Shown here: positions 1 through 8,564 of the stretch, piece after piece
How positions within the stretch are numbered: position 1 is the first letter of the stretch
Layout: every line of letters starts with the position of its first letter
Assembly: GCA_001577345.1 (NCBI GenBank)
Contig: LSLI01000022.1
Span: 1 to 34,506 of the forward strand
Length of the DNA: 34,506 nucleotides
From: Candidatus Gallionella acididurans
GTDB taxonomy: Bacteria; Pseudomonadota; Gammaproteobacteria; Burkholderiales; Gallionellaceae
Direction: 5' to 3'
The notes under the pieces: generated by a model
What the model saw: the letters and a program-made list of their open reading frames with translations, nothing else
Database searches by the model: none
What the model was told of the DNA's origin: nothing
Made by a program: the position numbers and the translations under genes

Positions 1-123
1 TACACTAGCGCCCCGCTGACTGAAGCAGCCAGCCAGGCCGATCAAACTTCGCTTTGCACATCAAGCAAGCCATGATAACTTCCCATAAATAATGCAAAAA
101 TCCAGCTCCGTAATCCGACCGCG

Positions 124-2679
124 ATGAACATGCGAGATATTACCCCAAACCACACGCCAATGATGCAGCAATACCTGCGCATCAAGGCGGAGCATCCCGA
201 CATGCTGTTGTTCTACCGCATGGGGGATTTCTACGAGCTGTTCCACGACGATGCCGTGCGCGCGGCAAAATTGCTGGACATCACGCTGACCCAGCGCGGC
301 GCATCCAACGGAACGCCGATCAGGATGGCGGGCGTGCCCTACCACGCCGCCGAGCAATATCTGGCGCGGCTGGTCAAGCTGGGCGAGTCGGTGGCGATCT
401 GCGAACAGATCGGTGATCCCGCCACCGGCAAGGGCCCGGTGGAACGCAAGGTGGTGCGCATCGTCACGCCCGGAACACTGACCGATTCTGCATTGCTCGA
501 AGAGAAGCGCGACAGCCTGCTGCTGGCCGTGCATCAGCGGGATAGCAAGCTGGGTCTGGCCTGGCTGAACCTGGCCTCGGGGCAATTTTTTGTCAGCGAG
601 ACCGCCGCTGAAAATCTGCCCGCCGAACTGGAACGCCTGCAGCCTTCGGAAATCCTGCACGCGGAAAATGCCGCAGCGCCACAAAATAATGCGCCGAAAA
701 AGTCATTGCCCGACTGGCACTTCGAACTGGAGACAGCGCGTCGCGCGCTGTGCCAGCAGTTCGCCACGCTCGATCTCGCCGGTTTCGGCTGCGAGGATTT
801 CAGCGTGGGATTGGAGGCCGCCGGTGCGCTGCTGGGCTATGCCAGACTCACGCAAGGACAAAGCATCGCTCACATCCGCAGCATGCAGGTGTACAGCGCA
901 GACCGCTACGTGCGCATGGATGCCGCCACACGGCGCAATCTGGAAATCACCCAGACTCTGCGCGGCGAACCCGCCCCCACGCTGCTGTCGCTGCTGGACA
1001 CCTGTGCCACCAACATGGGCAGCCGCTTGCTGCACAACTGGCTGCACCATCCGCTGCGCGACCGCACGATGCTGGATGCGAGGCTGGATGCAGTAAATAA
1101 TCTCGGCGAACTCCACCTCAAGGTGCATGAGCAACTCAAACCCAGCGTGGACGTGGAACGCATCACCGCGCGCATCGCATTGCGCAGCGCGCGTCCTCGC
1201 GACCTGTCCGGTTTGCGCGATACGCTCGCGCAACTGCCGCAACTGCACGCCGCGCTGTCTGCCTGCGGTTCACCGTTGGTGAATACACTGACCGATGCAC
1301 TGCAAGCCGATGCACAGCTGGTCTCTATCCTGAAAGATTCCCTGCGCGCCGAACCTTCCTCGGTATTGAGGGAAGGCGGGGTGATCGCCGACGGCCACGA
1401 CGCCGAACTCGACGAGCTGCGCGGCATCCAGACCAATTGCGGCGATTTCCTGCTGGCGCTTGAAAGCCGCGAACGCGCTCGCAGCGGCATCGCCACGCTG
1501 AAAGTGGAATACAACCGCGTGCATGGTTTCTACATCGAGGTGACACACGCGCAGTCCGCCAACGTGCCGGATGACTACCGACGCCGCCAGACGCTGAAGA
1601 ACGCCGAGCGCTATATCACGCCGGAACTGAAGACCTTCGAGGACAAGGCACTGTCCGCCAACGAGCGCGCGCTTGCGCGGGAAAAATTTCTCTACGAACA
1701 ATTGCTGGACCAGCTCGCGCCGTTCATCCCGCAACTGCAACGCATCGCCAGCGCGATCGCCGAACTGGATGTGCTCGCGACCTTTGCCGAACGCGCCGCC
1801 ACGCTGAATCTCAGCGCGCCGAAATTTTCGGGCGATGCGCGAATCTCCATCATTCAAGGCCGCCATCCGGTGGTGGAGGCCCAGATAAAAAACCAGTCCG
1901 GGCAATTCACGCCGAACGACACCGCGCTGAACGAGGCGCGCCGCATGCTGCTGATCACCGGCCCGAACATGGGCGGCAAGTCCACCTACATGCGCCAGGT
2001 CGCGCTGATCGCGCTGCTCGCGCATGTCGGCTGCTTCGTCCCGGCACAAGAAGCCGCGCTCGGCGAGATCGACCAGATTTTCACGCGCATCGGCGCGTCC
2101 GACGACCTTGCCAGCGGACGCTCCACCTTCATGGTCGAGATGACCGAAGCCGCGAACATCCTGCATAACGCCACCGAAAAAAGCCTGGTGCTGGTGGACG
2201 AGATCGGGCGCGGCACCTCCACCTTCGACGGCCTCGCCCTCGCCTACGCGATCGCCCGCCACCTGCTGGAAAAGAACCGCAGCTACACGCTGTTCGCCAC
2301 GCACTACTTCGAACTGACGCGACTCGCCGATGAATTCCCGCAACTGTCCAACGTCCATCTCGCCGCCATCGAACACCAGCACAGCATCGTGTTCCTGCAC
2401 TCAGTGAACGAAGGCGCAGCCAGCCAGAGCTATGGCCTGCAGGTCGCCGCGCTGGCCGGCGTGCCCAACGATGTAATCCGTACCGCGAAAAAACAGCTGC
2501 TCAAGCTGGAACAGAACAGCGCCGCGCAGAATCCACAGGGCGACCTGTTCGACAAGAAACCGGAGATACCGGAACCGGAAGAGCATCCGCTGCTCGCAGC
2601 GTTGCGTGAAGTACAGCCGGATGAATTGAGTCCGAAGGAAGCGCTGGAGAGGTTGTATCAGTTGAAGAAGTTGGTGTAG
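124..2679 (+). CDS. mutS: DNA mismatch repair ATPase MutS
   Basis: MutS recognises mismatches and small loops in DNA and recruits MutL. The 851-residue product is the usual length for bacterial MutS. The mismatch-wedging motif F-x-E lies at residues 36-38 (GDFYELF), the Walker A P-loop GPNMGGKST at about 613-621, and the Walker B Asp-Glu (LVLVDEIG) at about 692-693, followed by the STFDG signature and the [10 protein letters not shown] switch region. The start at 124 gives an N-terminus typical of the family; an in-frame Met two codons later is an alternative, and neither has a clear Shine-Dalgarno sequence. The gene stands alone, with 123 upstream bases showing only an AT-rich tract near 90-105 that could be a promoter. 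Identity is seen directly from motifs across the whole length; no key residue is missing. Confidence 0.98.
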   Translation: MNMRDITPNHTPMMQQYLRIKAEHPDMLLFYRMGDFYELFHDDAVRAAKLLDITLTQRGASNGTPIRMAGVPYHAAEQYLARLVKLGESVAICEQIGDPATGKGPVERKVVRIVTPGTLTDSALLEEKRDSLLLAVHQRDSKLGLAWLNLASGQFFVSETAAENLPAELERLQPSEILHAENAAAPQNNAPKKSLPDWHFELETARRALCQQFATLDLAGFGCEDFSVGLEAAGALLGYARLTQGQSIAHIRSMQVYSADRYVRMDAATRRNLEITQTLRGEPAPTLLSLLDTCATNMGSRLLHNWLHHPLRDRTMLDARLDAVNNLGELHLKVHEQLKPSVDVERITARIALRSARPRDLSGLRDTLAQLPQLHAALSACGSPLVNTLTDALQADAQLVSILKDSLRAEPSSVLREGGVIADGHDAELDELRGIQTNCGDFLLALESRERARSGIATLKVEYNRVHGFYIEVTHAQSANVPDDYRRRQTLKNAERYITPELKTFEDKALSANERALAREKFLYEQLLDQLAPFIPQLQRIASAIAELDVLATFAERAATLNLSAPKFSGDARISIIQGRHPVVEAQIKNQSGQFTPNDTALNEARRMLLITGPNMGGKSTYMRQVALIALLAHVGCFVPAQEAALGEIDQIFTRIGASDDLASGRSTFMVEMTEAANILHNATEKSLVLVDEIGRGTSTFDGLALAYAIARHLLEKNRSYTLFATHYFELTRLADEFPQLSNVHLAAIEHQHSIVFLHSVNEGAASQSYGLQVAALAGVPNDVIRTAKKQLLKLEQNSAAQNPQGDLFDKKPEIPEPEEHPLLAALREVQPDELSPKEALERLYQLKKLV

Positions 2680-3054
2680 CGCTGAAAGCAAATAATTTTC
2701 ACTCTGCCCCTAACAGGTCGATATTGTTGAGGTTTTCATATTTGATGACAGTGACACATCTTTCTGAATGCGGTAAGGGGAAATTAAAAAACTGGCACGT
2801 CAATCCCGAGAATTCGGGGAATCCAGAGTGCCCCGTCATTGCGAGAATGCTTCAGCCGCGAGCGAAGCGCGGCTGAGGCGAAGCCGGCGCGGCAATCCAG
2901 TAATGCCCTGTCATTGCGAGGAGGTGAAGCCGACGCGGCAATCCAGATGGTTTAAAAAAATGCATCTTGGTCTTGCTGGATTGCTTCACTTCGTTCGCAA
3001 TGACGGCAAGGGTGTCGTGAATTATGGAAGTATCAATAATGAGGATAGCGTGAG
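2680..3054. repeat. intergenic cluster of palindromic interspersed repeats
   Basis: This 375-base stretch has no credible gene. It carries three copies of a GTCATTGCGAG ... GGCAATCCAG type element: direct copies at about 2835-2900 and 2910-2946, and an inverted copy at 2976-3005 (CTGGATTGC ... GCAATGAC). The second and third copies face each other and can fold into a hairpin with the loop near 2947-2975. A smaller inverted repeat, TCCCGA/TCGGGA, sits near 2805-2820. Elements of this type are common between genes in many proteobacteria. Bases 2984-3038 recur exactly, inverted, at the right end of the window. Confidence 0.8.
2984..3038 (+). repeat. 55-bp inverted repeat, left copy
   Basis: Bases 2984-3038 are the exact reverse complement of 34452-34506. 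The match starts inside the repeat core (CTTCACTTCGTTCGCAATGAC) and continues about 35 bases past it into sequence ending GGAAGTATCAATA, so it is longer than the common core. It breaks at 3039 (A here, G in the other copy read in this orientation). The other end of the match is cut by the window edge. Confidence 0.95.
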
Positions 3055-3116
3055 CTAACCCGCTTTCCCCGCAGACGCGATCCCCGATATCATGCCGAGC
3101 GCCTCGGTCAATTCCT

Positions 3117-3422
3117 TTACCCTGGCTTCGAGTTCGTCCTTTTTTTTATGCGGGCTTCCTGCCCGGACAGTTCCTTCACCCGGGCTTCCAGCATTACGGC
3201 CTTTTCTGCCATCTCCGCCGTTTTGGCCTGTTCCTGCTTGAGGATAGCCCGCAGCTGTTCGATGGTCATCTGCAATTCGAGCGACCTGTTCTTTTCCTCT
3301 TGAAGCTGTGCATTCTTCTTGACCAGCTCAAGTGCCTTTTCCTGGGCCTCGGTAAGATTGTTTTGCGCAGCAGCGCTTTTTGTGCCCTCTGGAAAAATAT
3401 GGGTTTTTACTGTTTTATCCAT
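3117..3422 (-). CDS. small coiled-coil protein of unknown function, frame broken near the C-terminus
   Basis: I do not recognise this gene. From the ATG at 3422 (MDKTVKTHIF) it encodes 101 residues rich in Glu, Lys, Gln, Leu and Ala with a heptad-like pattern from about residue 20 onward, so a coiled coil is likely. No signal peptide or membrane segment is seen. A longer reading from 3599 adds an Arg/Pro-rich leader that looks non-coding. The frame ends just after a run of eight A (plus-strand T at 3140-3147). In the -1 frame the protein would continue IKKKDELEARVKEL and stop at 3055-3057, repeating the EARVKEL heptad found just upstream. The continuation is therefore probably the true C-terminus (3055-3422), reached by ribosomal slippage, by phase variation, or because one A is missing in this sequence. 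Confidence 0.6.
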   Translation of the reverse strand: MDKTVKTHIFPEGTKSAAAQNNLTEAQEKALELVKKNAQLQEEKNRSLELQMTIEQLRAILKQEQAKTAEMAEKAVMLEARVKELSGQEARIKKRTNSKPG

Positions 3423-3626
3423 AACGTCTATTCTCGCGATTTCCGGTTGGCAACGCAACGCCCGGCAACCTGGCAACATGAGGCTTGCAGAGAGGCATTC
3501 GCGAAATGCGTAGCCCCGATTGTGCGTTGATCTAGGGTTTTGCGGTGTCCGGAGCCGGGGGCGGAATGTCGCTCGCCGGCGCTTGGGGCTGGATGCCACC
3601 CTTGATCGGCGACTTGGCAGGAACGA

Positions 3627-4235
3627 CTAATGCCCGTTTGTTGGCCGATGGATGGAGACGGGAGATGTCACAACCGATGATGCCGGCTGAATCGGGTCTG
3701 ACAGCATGGAGGGGCTGCCAGCCTGATTCGCCGGCAAGTTGTGGTTTGTGGCAAACGGCACCTTCGACTTGTGTGCTGCCGATGGTTTGACCTTGCCCGG
3801 AGCGACCTGCCCGGGGGCATTCACCGGTGGCTGTTGCGGTTCGGGTGGCCGGCGGGTCGCCATACCCTCGAGCAGGATCTGAGTCCGCGTTTTTTGCCTC
3901 TTGGCAGCAGGAGTAAAGTCTTCGGGTTCGAAAACCGGAGGGCCTACCCGGATCCTTGCGCTCAAGGGTAGCGGAGGCGGAGCGTTCAGCATTTGTTGCA
4001 ATGTGATCCACCCCCGCCAGGCTGCTATGGCAATCAGTATAGCCACCAGCGCCGCCAGCATCCGTGCGCGGCGCCTCTTATCCCGTTCGCAGACCACGCG
4101 TATCCTGGGCCTGCCGAATATGGTACGGGTGATTTTCGCCTCGCCGATGTCCATCCACAAGCCCGGTTTTTGCTGAGCGCCAGTTTCCAGCCGCTTCCGG
4201 TCTGAAATATCGAATTGGCTGATCTCGTGCACCAT
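3627..4235 (-). CDS. membrane-anchored proline-rich protein of unknown function, possible frameshift
   Basis: No family is recognised. From the ATG at 4235 (MVHEISQFDI) the frame gives 202 residues: a basic cytosolic N-terminus of about 65 residues ending in an RDKRRRAR cluster, one membrane segment (MLAALVAILIAIAAW), then a Pro/Ala/Lys-rich extramembrane tail. This suggests a single-pass inner-membrane protein with a flexible periplasmic stalk. The annotated stop is at 3627. The -1 frame continues as proline-rich sequence (for example IQPQAPASDIPPPAPDTAKP) with GC-rich third positions to a stop at 3532. One missing base between about 3630 and 3700 would join them into a protein of about 234 residues (3532-4235). 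It lies about 110 bases upstream, in the direction of transcription, of the coiled-coil gene, which shows the same kind of defect. Confidence 0.55.
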   Translation of the reverse strand: MVHEISQFDISDRKRLETGAQQKPGLWMDIGEAKITRTIFGRPRIRVVCERDKRRRARMLAALVAILIAIAAWRGWITLQQMLNAPPPLPLSARIRVGPPVFEPEDFTPAAKRQKTRTQILLEGMATRRPPEPQQPPVNAPGQVAPGKVKPSAAHKSKVPFATNHNLPANQAGSPSMLSDPIQPASSVVTSPVSIHRPTNGH

Positions 4236-4391
4236 TGTCCCGCCCCCTGAGTTTGCAGCTCGACAGCCACATGATAACAAGTAATGGCCAGGTTACAACC
4301 GGGAGTATGACGGGAAACTTCCCCCGGCCGAAAGGGCAGATCCGGGTTGGTTATAATGGAATGCCGGATTCCCCTTCCAAATTCACAGCCC

Positions 4392-5480
4392 ATGCCCCAT
4401 CTTGTCGTATCCATCTCCGGCCACGGCTTCGGCCATGTCGCGCAGACCGCGCCTGTCCTGAACCTGCTGCATGTACTCAAGCCGGAGCTGCGCATCACGG
4501 TGCGCTCCGCCGTGCCGCTCGCCCATCTGCGTGCGCGCATCCATGCGCCTTTCACACACCTGCCCGGCGAGGGAGACATCGGCATGTTGATGTCCTCGGC
4601 GCTGGATGTGCGCATCGCGGAAAGCCGTGCGGCCTATCGCGCTTTCCACGCCGACTGGGGTGCGCGCGTCGCGGAGGAGGCGCATCTGCTGCGCGAACTC
4701 GGCGCGGACATGGTGCTGTCCAACGTCGGTTACCTGGCGCTGGCGGGCGCACAGCTGGCCGGAATCCCGAATGCCGCGCTGTGTTCGTTGAACTGGTCGG
4801 ACATCTATAGGAATTATCTTGGTGATGACGCGATCGCCGCACAGATACATGGCTGCTATGCCAGCGCCGATGCTTTCCTGCGTGCCACGCCGGGCATGGC
4901 GATGGACGACCCTTCGACGACACTCGGGACAGGTCTGCCCAACCTGATTCCAGTCCTGCCGATCGCCGCGACCGGTACCAACAGGCGCGCAGAACTCGAC
5001 CTGCATCTCAAACTCCCAGCCGATGAAAAGCTGGTGCTGGTCAGTCTGGGCGGTATCGCCTCCCGCTTGCCGATCGAGCACTGGCCGCGCATCGATGGTG
5101 TTCGCTGGCTGGTGCAGCAAAGCTGGCAGATCGGGCATCCCGATGCGATCATTCTCGAATCACTGCCGATGAGTTTCGGCGACCTGCTCGCCAGCAGCGA
5201 CGCGCTGATCTGCAAGCCCGGCTACGGCAGCTTCGTAGAGGCTGCAAGTTGCGCTGTGCCGGTGCTCTATGTCAGCCGTGCCGACTGGCCGGAATCGCCC
5301 GCCCTGATTGCATGGCTGCAACAACACGGACTGTGCCGCGAGGTCGAGCGCAAGGTTCTGGAACAGGGAATGATTGCCGAAGTGCTGGAAGAAATCTGGA
5401 GCGCGCCGCGCCCGAAGCCGGTTATGCCGCAAGGCGCGGAACAGGTGGCGGGGTGGCTGGCATCGAAACTTGATTTGTAG
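4392..5480 (+). CDS. GT-B fold glycosyltransferase (MurG/GT28-like)
   Basis: The 362-residue product begins MPHLVVSISGHGFGH, the glycine-rich loop that opens GT-B glycosyltransferases, followed by an N-terminal Rossmann-like domain. The second half has KLVLVSLGGIASR and ICKPGYGSFVEAA, which match the nucleotide-sugar binding region of MurG/GT28-like enzymes. It probably transfers a sugar from a nucleotide-sugar to an unknown acceptor. The same GHGFGH opening is known from sugar-related proteins fused to plant arabinokinase. I chose the ATG at 4392 because the motif follows at once; 15 extra upstream codons look unstructured. A TATAAT hexamer at 4352-4357 is a plausible -10, without a convincing -35. 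The gene is monocistronic and divergent from the proline-rich protein. Substrate is unknown. Confidence 0.75.
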   Translation: MPHLVVSISGHGFGHVAQTAPVLNLLHVLKPELRITVRSAVPLAHLRARIHAPFTHLPGEGDIGMLMSSALDVRIAESRAAYRAFHADWGARVAEEAHLLRELGADMVLSNVGYLALAGAQLAGIPNAALCSLNWSDIYRNYLGDDAIAAQIHGCYASADAFLRATPGMAMDDPSTTLGTGLPNLIPVLPIAATGTNRRAELDLHLKLPADEKLVLVSLGGIASRLPIEHWPRIDGVRWLVQQSWQIGHPDAIILESLPMSFGDLLASSDALICKPGYGSFVEAASCAVPVLYVSRADWPESPALIAWLQQHGLCREVERKVLEQGMIAEVLEEIWSAPRPKPVMPQGAEQVAGWLASKLDL

Positions 5481-5547
5481 TTGGTGAACAAACCCAACCA
5501 CCTGGGGAAAAAACCTTCGCACAACGTCGCGAGCGAAACTGAGGCAA

Positions 5548-5618
5548 GGCAAAAAATAGCGAAGAACCGGAATGTGCATCAAGCACATGAGGATTATTTT
5601 GAGCTGTTTTTTAACGCC
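5548..5618. repeat. imperfect palindrome downstream of the glycosyltransferase gene
   Basis: The stretch is an imperfect palindrome centred on ATCAA at 5578-5582. The core stem is ATGTGC/GCACAT (5572-5577 with 5583-5588) and the arms continue with partial matches such as GGC-AAAAAATAGC against GCTGTTTTTTAACGCC. It fills most of the 232-base gap between two converging genes and may act as a terminator-like or dispersed repeat element. A short minus-strand reading frame over it is composed of repeat sequence. Confidence 0.5.
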
Positions 5619-5712
5619 GCATCAGTGAGCGCATAACCAATGACTTGGTTGGCGTAGTTTGCCAACTTAGTCAGATGGCTAGTAGTTCCATCAGCAGTTG
5701 TGCGGAGGTTTT

Positions 5713-6198
5713 TTAGTGGACGTGGCCGCCTTCTTCGTGCACATGCCCGTGTTCCAATTCCTCTTCCGTGGCTTTGCGCACCCCTGTAACAGTGCAATTG
5801 AATGTCAGCGTCTTGCCTGCCAGCGGATGATTGCCGTCCACCGTCACTTCGTCGTCGGTCACTTCCACTACGGTGAAGAGAATGAAGTCTTCGTCGTCCG
5901 ATGCCTCGGGTGCACCCTCGAACTGCATGCCTACCGCGACGTCTTTGGGGAATGAACTGCGCGGCTCCACTTCGACCAGAGTGTGGTCGTATTCGCCAAA
6001 CGCATCATCCGGTTCCATCGTAACGCTGCATTTGTCGCCGACATTCTTTCCGTGCAGCGCCTCTTCCACCAGCGGGAAAATACCGTCGTAGCCGCCGTGC
6101 AGGTAACTGATCTGCTCTTCCACTCTTTCCAGCAATTCGCCGGACGAGTCGAACAATTCATAATTCAAGGAGACTATCGTGTCTTTGGCGATTTTCAT
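5713..6198 (-). CDS. slyD: FKBP-type peptidyl-prolyl isomerase, SlyD-like
   Basis: The 161-residue protein matches SlyD: a split FKBP domain opening MKIAKDTIVSLNYELFDSSGELLE, with GGYDGIFPLVEEAL and VGDKCSVTMEPDDAFGEYD, an inserted IF chaperone flap (about residues 70-125), a return to the FKBP fold at GNHPLAGKTLTFNCTVTGVR, and a His-rich tail (HGHVHEEGGHVH). SlyD isomerises prolyl bonds, acts as a cytosolic chaperone and binds nickel through such tails. The tail here is much shorter than in E. coli and has no Cys. The start codon overlaps the stop of the upstream bcp gene in an ATGA, so the two are translationally coupled. Confidence 0.95.
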   Translation of the reverse strand: MKIAKDTIVSLNYELFDSSGELLERVEEQISYLHGGYDGIFPLVEEALHGKNVGDKCSVTMEPDDAFGEYDHTLVEVEPRSSFPKDVAVGMQFEGAPEASDDEDFILFTVVEVTDDEVTVDGNHPLAGKTLTFNCTVTGVRKATEEELEHGHVHEEGGHVH

Positions 6199-6680
6199 TT
6201 CGTGTCCTTTATCAAATTGAGAATTTCCTGCGCATGGCCGTGCGCCTGCACGCCGTACATGACATGGCGCAGCTTGCCGTGCTTGTCGATCACGAACGTG
6301 GAGCGCTTGATCGACAATTTCTTTTGCCCGTCGACTTCCTTTTCATACATCACGCCATAGCGTTTGCAAACCCGCGCATCGGGGTCGGAAAGCAACCAAA
6401 CGGACAGACCGTACTTGTCGCGAAACGATGCATGGCTCAGGCAGTCATCGCGGCTGACACCGATCACGACGGTGTCGAGTTTGCTGAACTCGTGTTCCAG
6501 CGCGCTGAATTCATTGGCTTCCAGAGTGCAGCCGGGAGTGTCGTCCTTGGGATAGAAATACAGCACGACATTCTTCCTGCCCTGCAAGGACACAAGGCTG
6601 ACGGTCTTCATTTCGCAATCGGGCAACTCGAAGTGCGGCGCTTCTATTCCTGTAACAAGCTGTACAACCTGCATGTGCAT
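6195..6680 (-). CDS. bcp: thiol peroxidase of the Bcp/PrxQ peroxiredoxin family
   Basis: The 161-residue peroxiredoxin reduces peroxides using thioredoxin-type electrons. The peroxidatic cysteine is C51 in FYPKDDTPGCTLEA. The position five residues later, where many Bcp proteins carry the resolving Cys, is Asn (ANEF). C80 (SRDDC) and a later Cys in DARVCKRYG are other candidates, or the enzyme may work as a 1-Cys type. I chose the ATG at 6680 because GGGGGA sits 5-9 bases upstream and the family N-terminus starts there; an upstream in-frame extension is poorly conserved-looking. It is the first gene of a bcp-slyD pair with a four-base overlap and is divergent from roxA, 97 bases away. Confidence 0.92.
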   Translation of the reverse strand: MHMQVVQLVTGIEAPHFELPDCEMKTVSLVSLQGRKNVVLYFYPKDDTPGCTLEANEFSALEHEFSKLDTVVIGVSRDDCLSHASFRDKYGLSVWLLSDPDARVCKRYGVMYEKEVDGQKKLSIKRSTFVIDKHGKLRHVMYGVQAHGHAQEILNLIKDTK

Positions 6681-6764
6681 TTTCCCCCAGAGGCGCATTT
6701 TAAACACTTTTCGGCCGCGCCATATGAAGAATTTTCGCCATACCCTTATTGCCTGCGGGGCGGC

Positions 6765-6778
6765 TATAATCGGCGCGA
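6765..6778 (+). promoter_or_regulatory. candidate -10 element of roxA with very short or no leader
   Basis: A perfect TATAAT lies at 6765-6770, seven bases before the roxA ATG at 6778. Transcription would be expected to begin at about 6776-6778, leaving almost no leader. No good -35 hexamer is visible at the usual spacing, and no Shine-Dalgarno sequence fits the start. Confidence 0.45.
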
Positions 6779-7902
6779 TGAAAAGCAAACTTGCACTGCT
6801 GGGCGGTCTGGGCGCCAAGGAATTTCTGCGCGATTACTGGCAGAAGAAACCCCTGTTGATCCGCCAGGCCATTCCGGGATTCGGCGGCTTGCTTGACCCA
6901 CGCCAATTGATCGCGCTGGCCTGCACTGAAGATGTCCAGGCGCGCCTGGTAACACAACAGCGCGGCAAATTCGAATTGCGCCAGGCGCCGTTCGAACCTG
7001 AAGATTTCGACCTGGCCGGCAAGGTCAAGTGGAGTGTATTGGTGCAGGGCGTGAACCATCACCTCCCCGAAGCGGCCGCACTGCTGAAAAATTTCTCCTT
7101 CATCCCCCATGCGCGGCTGGACGATCTGATGGTGAGCTACGCGCCCAAAGGCGGCGGGGTTGGTCCTCACTTCGACTCCTACGACGTTTTTTTGCTGCAG
7201 GGTTCCGGGCACAGACGCTGGCAGATATCTTCGCAATCGGACCGCAGCCTGATAGCCAACGCGCCGCTGCGCATCCTGAGCGACTTCAGGATCGAGCAGG
7301 AATGGGTGCTGGAAGCCGGCGACATGCTGTACCTCCCCCCGCACTATGCCCACAACGGCATCGCCGAAGACGACTGCATGACTTATTCCATCGGGTTTCG
7401 CACCCCCGCCTACCAGGAGCTGGCCGAACAATTCCTGGTCTACCTGCAGGACCGGATAGAAGTGGACGGAATGTATGCCGACCCCGGCCTGAAAACACAG
7501 CAACACCCTTCTGAAATCAGCGCCGCGATGCTGCAACAGGCGGAGAAAGCCATCAACAGGGTGCGCTGGGACAGGGAGGATATCGCGAATTTTCTCGGCT
7601 GCTATTTGAGCGAACCCAAGCCGCATATCTTCTTCGCCGCGCCGGAACGCCCGATAAGCCCCGCAAAATTCAGGCAGGCGCTGCAAAAGCATGGCGTAAA
7701 ACTGGATTTGAAGAGCCAGATGCTGTGCCATTCCGGCTGGATATTCATTAATGGCGAAGCACACCGGGCCGATGAAAGTGACTATCCGATGCTGCGCACG
7801 CTTGCGGATGAGCGCGAATTGACCGCATTGACGGACATCCCGGCAGGGTTGAACGAACTGCTTTACCAGTGGTATCTGGACGGCTATATTGCTCCCGTCT
7901 GA
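6778..7902 (+). CDS. roxA: JmjC-type cupin, ribosomal protein uL16 arginine hydroxylase (RoxA/YcfD-like)
   Basis: The 374-residue protein matches the RoxA/YcfD family, Fe(II) and 2-oxoglutarate dependent oxygenases that hydroxylate an arginine of ribosomal protein L16. The N-terminus LGGLGAKEFLRDYWQKKPLLIRQA is typical. The metal-binding triad is visible as H131-x-D133 in GPHFDSYDVF and H192 in LPPHYAHNG, with the strand FLLQGSGHRRWQI between them. A C-terminal helical and winged-helix part follows, of the length seen in the family. The start at 6778 was chosen from family alignment; upstream codons in frame overlap the bcp promoter. A TATAAT sits only seven bases upstream. A downstream gene of unknown function follows after 17 bases, probably in the same transcript. 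Confidence 0.92.
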   Translation: MKSKLALLGGLGAKEFLRDYWQKKPLLIRQAIPGFGGLLDPRQLIALACTEDVQARLVTQQRGKFELRQAPFEPEDFDLAGKVKWSVLVQGVNHHLPEAAALLKNFSFIPHARLDDLMVSYAPKGGGVGPHFDSYDVFLLQGSGHRRWQISSQSDRSLIANAPLRILSDFRIEQEWVLEAGDMLYLPPHYAHNGIAEDDCMTYSIGFRTPAYQELAEQFLVYLQDRIEVDGMYADPGLKTQQHPSEISAAMLQQAEKAINRVRWDREDIANFLGCYLSEPKPHIFFAAPERPISPAKFRQALQKHGVKLDLKSQMLCHSGWIFINGEAHRADESDYPMLRTLADERELTALTDIPAGLNELLYQWYLDGYIAPV

Positions 7903-7919
7903 CCTTCGGGAACGAACAT

Positions 7920-8411
7920 ATGGCTGAGGATCCGCCGCAACACACCCGGCTGGACGGAATCACCGAATACGTCGCCGCGCTCGACACGCTGTGCAAACTG
8001 GCACAGCACAGGCTGTACCTGTTCGACAAGGATTTCGACGGTGCCGGATACGACAGCGAGGCCAGATATGCGACGCTGCGCAATTTCCTGCTGGCCAACC
8101 CGGCAAACCGGCTGTTCGTGCTGGCGCACGACACCGGCTACCTGGCCACCCGTTGCCCGCGCATGATGACGCTATTGCACCAGTCCGGCACCGGCATGTC
8201 GGTTTACCAGACCCCCAAAAACCTGCAGCACATCAGCGAGCCATTCGCTGTCGCGGACGAGGCAAATTATGTGCGCCGCTTCCATTTCGACGATACGCGC
8301 GGCATCCTGGCACTGCATGACCCCGAAAATGCGCGTGTCTTGCAGTCGCGTTTTCTTGAAATGTGGGCAACCTCCCACCCGACGCCCGCCACCATAAGGT
8401 TGCGTATATAA
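7920..8411 (+). CDS. conserved protein of unknown function (DUF7931-like)
   Basis: The 163-residue product resembles a family of proteobacterial proteins often mislabelled histone acetyltransferase HPA2 and now listed, to my memory, as DUF7931. Typical features are an LYLFDKDFDGAGYD segment, LFVLAHDTGYLATRCPRMM, a SEPFAVADEANYVRRFH strand and a terminal FLEMWATS helix. The arrangement recalls half of a phospholipase D fold without the HKD catalytic motif, so an enzymatic role is doubtful. I took the ATG at 7920, 17 bases after the roxA stop, since the upstream extension overlaps roxA. Close spacing suggests co-transcription with roxA. Function is unknown. Confidence 0.7.
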   Translation: MAEDPPQHTRLDGITEYVAALDTLCKLAQHRLYLFDKDFDGAGYDSEARYATLRNFLLANPANRLFVLAHDTGYLATRCPRMMTLLHQSGTGMSVYQTPKNLQHISEPFAVADEANYVRRFHFDDTRGILALHDPENARVLQSRFLEMWATSHPTPATIRLRI

Positions 8412-8564
8412 ATTTTTTTTCATTTTTAGCTGGAATTCCGTTGCACAGCTGCTAGAATGCGCCGCCATTAGATTTTTGCTGCATTTCTGTTTGAGTTTTG
8501 AATGCATTCAAATCCAGGCAAATAGATATTTTTACTTCAACTCACTCCCTCAAGGATATTTAAA

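Noticed and set aside
2828..3058. 76-residue plus-strand reading frame
   Set aside because: It is translated from the palindromic repeat cluster (CHCEE...TRQSR pattern), a well-known false-gene signature.
5594..5797. 67-residue minus-strand reading frame
   Set aside because: It covers the imperfect palindrome and overlaps the 3' end of slyD; no signal, motif or ribosome binding site.
8426..8458. TAGAAT at 8453-8458 as promoter of the small lipoprotein gene
   Set aside because: No -35 hexamer at an acceptable spacing could be found, so it was not listed as a feature.
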